A stretch of 9,479 nt of DNA from Myxococcales bacterium. GTDB taxonomy: Bacteria; Myxococcota; Bradymonadia; REDH01. The stretch covers positions 1 to 9,479 of the forward strand of contig JAGWVZ010000102.1 of NCBI GenBank assembly GCA_018970625.1, read 5' to 3'. The position numbers and the translations under genes are program-made. A model generated the notes under the pieces. That model did no database searches. It was not told where the DNA came from and saw nothing but the letters and a program-made list of their open reading frames with translations. Below, piece by piece: positions 5,317-9,479 of this stretch; position 1 is the first letter of the stretch; every line of letters starts with the position of its first letter.

Positions 5317-7731
5317 TTACAACATGTTCAGGGGGTCAACATCGATATCGGCACGCACGTCTCTCTTTCGCATGTTTGCTTCGAGTTCGTCGAGCGCCAG
5401 TCGCATCAGCCGAGCAGCCGCGTGGACCTCGCCGCGCTCGGTGCCGCGCACCAGCAGGTGAATGCGAAACCGTCCCCGGATCCGGGTCACAGGCGCATCG
5501 GCCGGTCCTACCAGGCGCAGGGCCCGCGCTCCATCATGGCGCACCCGTGCCGACACAAACTCCGCTACCTCCATGGCAGCGGGCCACTCGGGTGCGTGTA
5601 CCCGCAGCAACACCATGGAACCAAAGGGCGGATAACCCATTCGTTTACGAAACGTGAGCTCCTGCGACTTCCAGGTGTCGTAGTCCCCCTTGAGCACGCA
5701 TTGCAGAACAAAGTGATCGGGGTTCCATGTCTGAATCATTACGCGGCCCGGCCGTTCGGCGCGTCCCGCTCGTCCCGCAACCTGAGTGAGCAGCTGCCAC
5801 GTGCGTTCGCCGCTGCGGAAATCCGGGAATTTGAGGGATTGATCGGCTTGCATGACGCCGACCAGCGTGACCCCCGGAAAATCATGTCCCTTGGTCACCA
5901 TCTGGGTTCCTACCAGAATATCGGCGTCACCTCTTCGGAACGTATCCAGAATGCGGTTCAGTCCTTTTCCCCGCGAGGTATCGGCATCGAGGCGTGCGAC
6001 CCGCAAGCCGCTAAATGCCTGTTCCAGAACGTTTTCGAGCTGCTCGGTGCCGGCGCCTTTCGGCGTAAGCTCTTCGGAACCACAGGTCGGGCACTGCCGC
6101 GGTACACGGACCGCAAATCCACAATAATGACAACGCGCCATGTGTCCGCGCTGATGGTACGTGGTGCTGACATCGCAATGCGGGCAAACGAGTGGCTGTT
6201 CGCACGCGCGACACTCCATGGTGGGCGAATATCCACGACGATTCAGGAACAAAATCGATTGCTGCCCCTGTGACGCATTATCGACCACCGCCTGCTGAAG
6301 AATGGGCGAAACCAGGTGGCTGGCCGGGTCTTCGGGGTCAGGCGGATAATGGCGCATATCGATCATCTGCACGTCCGGCAACGGACGATTGGCCACCCGT
6401 CGCTGCATGAAACCGATGGTGTAACGTCCCCGGACCACGTTTCCCACGGACTCCAGCGACGGGGTGGCCGATCCCAGAACAACAGCGGCATTTGTGGTCT
6501 GGCCCAGCACCACCGCCAGATCCCGGGCATGGTAATGAACGCCCGTGTCCTGCTTGAATGACGGGTCGTGTTCCTCATCGACAATAATCAGGCCCAGTTT
6601 GTCGAGCGGAGCAAAAAGTGCGCTGCGTGCCCCAATCACGAGCGGAACTTCGCCTGCCCGAATGCGTTGCCACTGGTCGTGCCGTTGTCCGGGCGTCAGG
6701 CCGGAGTGTTGAACGGCAATTTCATCACCCAGCACCGCGCGAAACACCCCCACAAATTGCGGCGTGAGAGCAATCTCGGGCAGCAGAATCAGGCTCTGCA
6801 AACCGGCGGCTGTCGCTTCCCTGACCGCTCGAAGATAAACCTCGGTTTTTCCGCTTCCTGTTACACCATGAAGCAATACCGGTTTCTTCGCTGCTTCATG
6901 AAGAGTAACCAGAATCTGTTTCAGGGCCGTTGCCTGTTCGTTGGTGAGTGCCGGGTCCTGTTGTCGACGCAGCACTGTGCTGCCCGAGAACGGGTCGCGC
7001 CAGACGCGTTCCTGAGTTACCGACACAAGCCCGCGCTTCTGAAGCGCCTGCAGCGTCGCGCGTGAGCAGTCGCAGGTCTCGCGCAGCTCGTCCCACGTGG
7101 ACTCTCCCCATTGACGCAAATGCTCCATAACGAGCTGTTGCTTCGCGCCCGGTTGAGTACCGGCGTCAGCACGCAGCAGCTGAATCCGTTCGAGGGTTTG
7201 CTCGCGCATCTGCCCGCGCGCGTTCTCCTGCTCGAGCACTACCTGCTGCTGAAAAACGCCCTGCATGACGTCGGCAAGACGCACACCGCCAGAACCGATG
7301 ATGGTTCGCAGGGGCACTCCCACGTCCGAAGGCAACGCCAGGATCCATGGCGATGATGCGAGCTCCGACGGGACAACGCGCCGCACGACGGCGTCTGCAT
7401 CTGGCATGGAGCCCGGGGGAACTGCCAGTCGCACGCACTCCCCAACAGGGGCGAGATAGTAACGGGAAGCCCACTCCGCGAGGGCGAGCTGCGGCTCAGG
7501 TACGAACCGATGCGCGTCGAGCACAGCGAGCACATCGCGGACTCGTTCCGTCTCCATGTCAGGGGGTGGTTCGGTGGTATCGCGGAGCACGACTCCCGTG
7601 CGGAACGCTGATGACCACGGGACCATGACCCGATACCCGCGCAGCGACGGCGTGTCGGCGAGGCTCGGCGGAACGCGCCACGTAAAATTGCCCCGCAAGG
7701 GTACGTCGATCGCGACTTCGACGAAGCGCAT
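5317..7731 (-). CDS. priA: Primosomal replication-restart helicase PriA
   Basis: 804 residues from the ATG at 7731. A GTG 12 codons earlier is possible, but family members begin with this MRFVEVAIDVPL pattern. The start is 4 bases after the previous stop, with no ribosome site of its own. PriA is a 3'-5' superfamily 2 helicase that recognises stalled or repaired forks and reloads the replisome. Domains: N-terminal DNA-binding region (about 1-105), winged-helix region (about 195-245), Walker A GVTGSGKTE (289-297), DEEH box (385-388), LGSATPS (419-425), the eight zinc cysteines (507, 510, 516, 519, 534, 537, 547, 550), GTQMVTKGHDFPGVTL, and the motif VI stretch QVAGRAGRAERPG (650-662). The C-terminal domain ends DIDVDPLNML. 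All key residues are present and the length is only modestly above that of typical PriA, so it should be functional. Confidence 0.98.
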   Translation of the reverse strand: MRFVEVAIDVPLRGNFTWRVPPSLADTPSLRGYRVMVPWSSAFRTGVVLRDTTEPPPDMETERVRDVLAVLDAHRFVPEPQLALAEWASRYYLAPVGECVRLAVPPGSMPDADAVVRRVVPSELASSPWILALPSDVGVPLRTIIGSGGVRLADVMQGVFQQQVVLEQENARGQMREQTLERIQLLRADAGTQPGAKQQLVMEHLRQWGESTWDELRETCDCSRATLQALQKRGLVSVTQERVWRDPFSGSTVLRRQQDPALTNEQATALKQILVTLHEAAKKPVLLHGVTGSGKTEVYLRAVREATAAGLQSLILLPEIALTPQFVGVFRAVLGDEIAVQHSGLTPGQRHDQWQRIRAGEVPLVIGARSALFAPLDKLGLIIVDEEHDPSFKQDTGVHYHARDLAVVLGQTTNAAVVLGSATPSLESVGNVVRGRYTIGFMQRRVANRPLPDVQMIDMRHYPPDPEDPASHLVSPILQQAVVDNASQGQQSILFLNRRGYSPTMECRACEQPLVCPHCDVSTTYHQRGHMARCHYCGFAVRVPRQCPTCGSEELTPKGAGTEQLENVLEQAFSGLRVARLDADTSRGKGLNRILDTFRRGDADILVGTQMVTKGHDFPGVTLVGVMQADQSLKFPDFRSGERTWQLLTQVAGRAGRAERPGRVMIQTWNPDHFVLQCVLKGDYDTWKSQELTFRKRMGYPPFGSMVLLRVHAPEWPAAMEVAEFVSARVRHDGARALRLVGPADAPVTRIRGRFRIHLLVRGTERGEVHAAARLMRLALDELEANMRKRDVRADIDVDPLNML

Positions 7732-7735
7732 GAAA

Positions 7736-8416
7736 CTACAGGGGGAGGCGGGGAAAACGAATGGCACCCGACGGTGTAGGGGGTGTAGCAGGCGACTGCA
7801 CAGGACTCAATGACGCCTCATCGGCGGCGAGGTCGTCGATGGTGACAGACATGACCGTTACCCCATTGACGGCAATCACCAGCGAGCCGGGATACCATCC
7901 GTTGCTCAGTGGCGAAAACTGGTGGATCGCCAGCAGCCAGTCGTCGGACTCACGCGAGGTGCGAATCTGGCGCAGCTGTGACGTGTCGTGCTGCAGGGCG
8001 AGCCCGGCCTGAGGGGTGCCCACCAGCTGAATCAGGCTGTGTCCGGCGGGCCCTGCGAGCGTGTCGAAATCCTGCAGGGTTTCGGGCAACGGCATGTCGG
8101 CCCAGCGCAGGGCGACGTTCAGTTCAGCGGTCCCGAGAGCGACGGCCAGCAACGTCCAGCCAAAGTCGTCTTCGCTACCCCCGTTACCGACCCGATGCGT
8201 GGATCCATCGGTGCAAGTCGCCTCGAATGCATCGGACGTGGCCAGAAAACGACATCGTGTGGAAACGCCCGCCGAAGTAACGGTGAGGTTCCCGTGCAGC
8301 TCGCTGCCCAGCGCGCTGCGGGCCAGGTCGCAGTCCTGAATCCGCCACGCCGCATCCTGAGCGAAGGCCGTGGCCGGAAGCTGCCAGATGATGAGAGGCA
8401 GCCCAAACAGACGCAT
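7736..8416 (-). CDS. Unrecognised secreted protein between galU and priA
   Basis: 226 residues from the ATG at 8416. From there the N-terminus is a clean signal peptide: MRLFGLPLIIW, then a cut near AFA/Q19-20. A longer frame to 8536 would run into galU and bury the signal behind 40 basic residues, so the shorter start is chosen. No strong ribosome site is visible. The mature part has three cysteines (C29, C55, C68). It has short beta-like stretches (LVIAVNGVTVMSVTI, about 179-193) and a Pro/Ser/Ala-rich tail (about 200-226). I do not recognise the family. It stops 4 bases before the priA start and begins 43 bases after the galU stop, so it is probably co-transcribed with both. Its role is unknown; a periplasmic or surface location is likely. 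Confidence 0.75.
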   Translation of the reverse strand: MRLFGLPLIIWQLPATAFAQDAAWRIQDCDLARSALGSELHGNLTVTSAGVSTRCRFLATSDAFEATCTDGSTHRVGNGGSEDDFGWTLLAVALGTAELNVALRWADMPLPETLQDFDTLAGPAGHSLIQLVGTPQAGLALQHDTSQLRQIRTSRESDDWLLAIHQFSPLSNGWYPGSLVIAVNGVTVMSVTIDDLAADEASLSPVQSPATPPTPSGAIRFPRLPL

Positions 8417-8432
8417 GCGGCGGGTCAAAGAC

Positions 8433-8446
8433 CGCCCTGAGGGGCG
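8433..8446 (-). other. Short GC hairpin between galU and the next gene
   Basis: On the minus strand CGCCC-CTCA-GGGCG forms a 5-bp GC stem with a 4-base loop, 14 bases after the galU stop, followed by GTCTTTG. The short T stretch could make it a weak attenuator, or it may help end the galU part of the message. The evidence is only this small stem. Confidence 0.22.
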
Positions 8447-8459
8447 ACAGGGCAGGGCA

Positions 8460-9341
8460 TCAGCCCCGGGCAAGCTGCTCGCGCATGTATTCACGCACGA
8501 CTCCACCGAACTCCGGGTGCTTGAGTGCATAGGCAATATTCGCTTTCAGGAACCCCACCTTATCACCGATATCGTGACGCACGCCCTCGAACTCGTAACC
8601 GATCAGACCACTGTCACGAGCGAGGATCTGGAGCGCATCGGTGAGCTGAATTTCCCCGCTATGCCCCGGACGGGTCTGCTCGAGAATGGTGAAGATCTGC
8701 GGGGGCAGCACGTAGCGTCCAATCACGGCCAGGTTGGACGGCGCCGTCTCCCGATGCGGTTTCTCGACGAGCGTAAAGACGCGGGTCGTGCGGTCATCCA
8801 TGCGTTCACCCTGAATGATGCCGTACATGCTGACATCATCCTGCGGGACTCGCATGGCAGCGATGACACCGGCGCCATATTGTTCGTACTTCTGCAGCAG
8901 CTGGGCAGTGCCGGGCGTGGCCGCATCAATGAGGTCATCGGGCAGCACCACCACGAATGGCTCATCACCGATGACCGACTTGGCGCACAACACGGCATGG
9001 CCGAGTCCGAGAGGCGCCTTCTGACGAACAGCGACGGCACGAACCATCTCCGAGATGCGCATGATGCGCTCGATCAACTCGTTCTGGCCGCGCCTGCGGA
9101 GCGTGTCCTCGAGCTCGTAGGAGTGGTCGAAGTGGTCCATGATGGCGCCCTTTCCACGACCCGTCACCAGCACGACCTCTTCGATACCCGAGGCGATGAC
9201 CTCCTCAATGACGACCTGAATGGCGGGTACGTCGACGATCGGCAGCAACTCCTTGGGGACTGACTTGGTAGCCGGCAAAAAGCGGGTGCCGAGTCCAGCG
9301 ACAGGAATGACGGCCTTACGGATCTTCTTCATGACAGACAT
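8460..9341 (-). CDS. galU: UTP--glucose-1-phosphate uridylyltransferase
   Basis: 293 residues, the usual length for bacterial GalU. The enzyme makes UDP-glucose and pyrophosphate from UTP and glucose-1-phosphate in the cytoplasm, feeding lipopolysaccharide, capsule and glycan synthesis. Visible motifs are the nucleotide-binding AGLGTRFLPATKSVPKELLPI (15-35), QKAPLGLGHAV (107-117), the metal-binding LPDDLID (133-139, D136 the likely ligand), YGIIQGE, LVEKP (191-195), GEIQLTDAL (229-237) and GDKVGF (259-264). All expected catalytic regions are present. An alternative start three codons in (9332) is equally acceptable for the family; neither has a strong ribosome site. Nothing lies upstream in the same direction within the window, so it probably heads the transcript that continues into the secreted protein and priA. 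Confidence 0.97.
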   Translation of the reverse strand: MSVMKKIRKAVIPVAGLGTRFLPATKSVPKELLPIVDVPAIQVVIEEVIASGIEEVVLVTGRGKGAIMDHFDHSYELEDTLRRRGQNELIERIMRISEMVRAVAVRQKAPLGLGHAVLCAKSVIGDEPFVVVLPDDLIDAATPGTAQLLQKYEQYGAGVIAAMRVPQDDVSMYGIIQGERMDDRTTRVFTLVEKPHRETAPSNLAVIGRYVLPPQIFTILEQTRPGHSGEIQLTDALQILARDSGLIGYEFEGVRHDIGDKVGFLKANIAYALKHPEFGGVVREYMREQLARG

Positions 9342-9379
9342 GGGATGGCGTTCAGCGAGTGGGCGAACAAGGCTGCGTG

Positions 9380-9408
9380 TGCGTACGCAGCGCGGGTGGA
9401 GTCGTCAA
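9380..9408 (-). promoter_or_regulatory. Possible galU promoter overlapping a palindrome
   Basis: Reading the minus strand, TTGACG (9408-9403) lies 17 bases upstream of TACGCA (9385-9380). The -35 is good and the -10 is poor. The -10 falls inside the perfect palindrome TGCGTACGCA (9380-9389). A wider 7-bp stem, GCTGCGT/ACGCAGC, spans 9372-9391. The placement about 40-65 bases before galU suits a regulated promoter, but with one weak hexamer the call is tentative. The remaining bases of 9342-9479 show no other clear signal. Confidence 0.25.
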
Positions 9409-9417
9409 GCGTGGACC

Positions 9418-9479
9418 ATGGCGAAGGCCAATTTGGCAGGGCGACGATGGTTCAGGGCAGGGTGCGTGCTGCTTGCGGT
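9418..9479 (+). CDS. Possible start of a divergent exported protein (runs off window)
   Basis: An ATG at 9418 opens a frame to the window end. It begins MAKANLAGRRW and turns hydrophobic at about residues 14-20, like the beginning of a signal peptide or membrane anchor. A GGAG (9398-9401) is 16 bases upstream, which is too far for good initiation. With only 20 codons visible this is weak. The divergent layout relative to galU would fit the short intergenic space. Confidence 0.25.
   Translation, partial: MAKANLAGRRWFRAGCVLLA

Noticed and set aside
5113..6273. Long plus-strand open frame (386 codons) antisense to priA and its neighbour
   Set aside because: It lies opposite PriA, whose motifs are intact, and its translation is Arg/Pro/His-rich without recognisable domains. 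It is a shadow of GC-rich coding DNA.
8417..8536. 40-codon N-terminal extension of the secreted protein into galU
   Set aside because: It would overlap galU by 77 bases and place a basic Cys-rich segment ahead of a clean signal peptide.
8370..9263. Plus-strand open frame (297 codons) antisense to galU
   Set aside because: It mirrors GalU, which carries all its motifs. No signal, domain or ribosome site supports the antisense frame.
1..9479. Insertion sequences, CRISPR, tRNA or rRNA genes
   Set aside because: No terminal inverted repeats, transposase motifs, regularly spaced repeats or recognisable structural RNA sequences were found on reading.

Overview
The window is a GC-rich, densely packed bacterial chromosome segment. 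The double-membrane lifestyle is clear from several lipoprotein signals and a probable outer-membrane barrel. The Asp/Ala/Gly-rich acidic linkers after the lipoboxes of MbnP and MbnH, the J-domain-like protein and the overall gene style suggest a Myxococcota/Bradymonadota-type (former deltaproteobacterial) genome. That placement is inference, and a gammaproteobacterium is not excluded. I see no mobile elements, RNA genes or CRISPR.

Layout: positions 1-408 (+) hold the C-terminal end of an acyl-CoA dehydrogenase. It is convergent with a block of eight minus-strand genes that fills the rest of the window. In transcription order these are galU (9341-8460), an unrecognised secreted protein (8416-7736), priA (7731-5317), a protein with a degenerate J domain (5314-4529), mbnP (4402-3482), mbnH (3469-2231), a second lipoprotein (2234-1554) and a barrel-like protein with a CxxCxC N-terminus (1557-505). 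Only three gaps reach about 100 bp: 409-504, 4403-4528 and 9342-9479. None of the three contains a clear complete gene.

The most interesting part is the last four genes. MbnP and MbnH are the 'metallo-mystery pair'. In the characterised methanotroph example, the di-heme MauG-like enzyme MbnH oxidises a tryptophan of MbnP to kynurenine, creating a copper(I) site. Here the pair is joined through two ATGA stop/start overlaps to two further exported proteins. The 226-residue lipoprotein appears to share part of the MbnP sequence scaffold without its Trp-rich core. The other protein is predicted to present a cysteine cluster at its mature N-terminus ahead of a beta-rich domain. Together they look like a four-part cell-envelope copper (or other metal) handling cassette outside any methanobactin operon. 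The upstream genes galU (UDP-glucose synthesis) and priA (replication restart), with their hypothetical partners, look like housekeeping genes that happen to lie in the same direction. The 126-bp gap before mbnP, which carries a palindrome and a hairpin, is the likeliest site for an independent promoter of the copper cassette.
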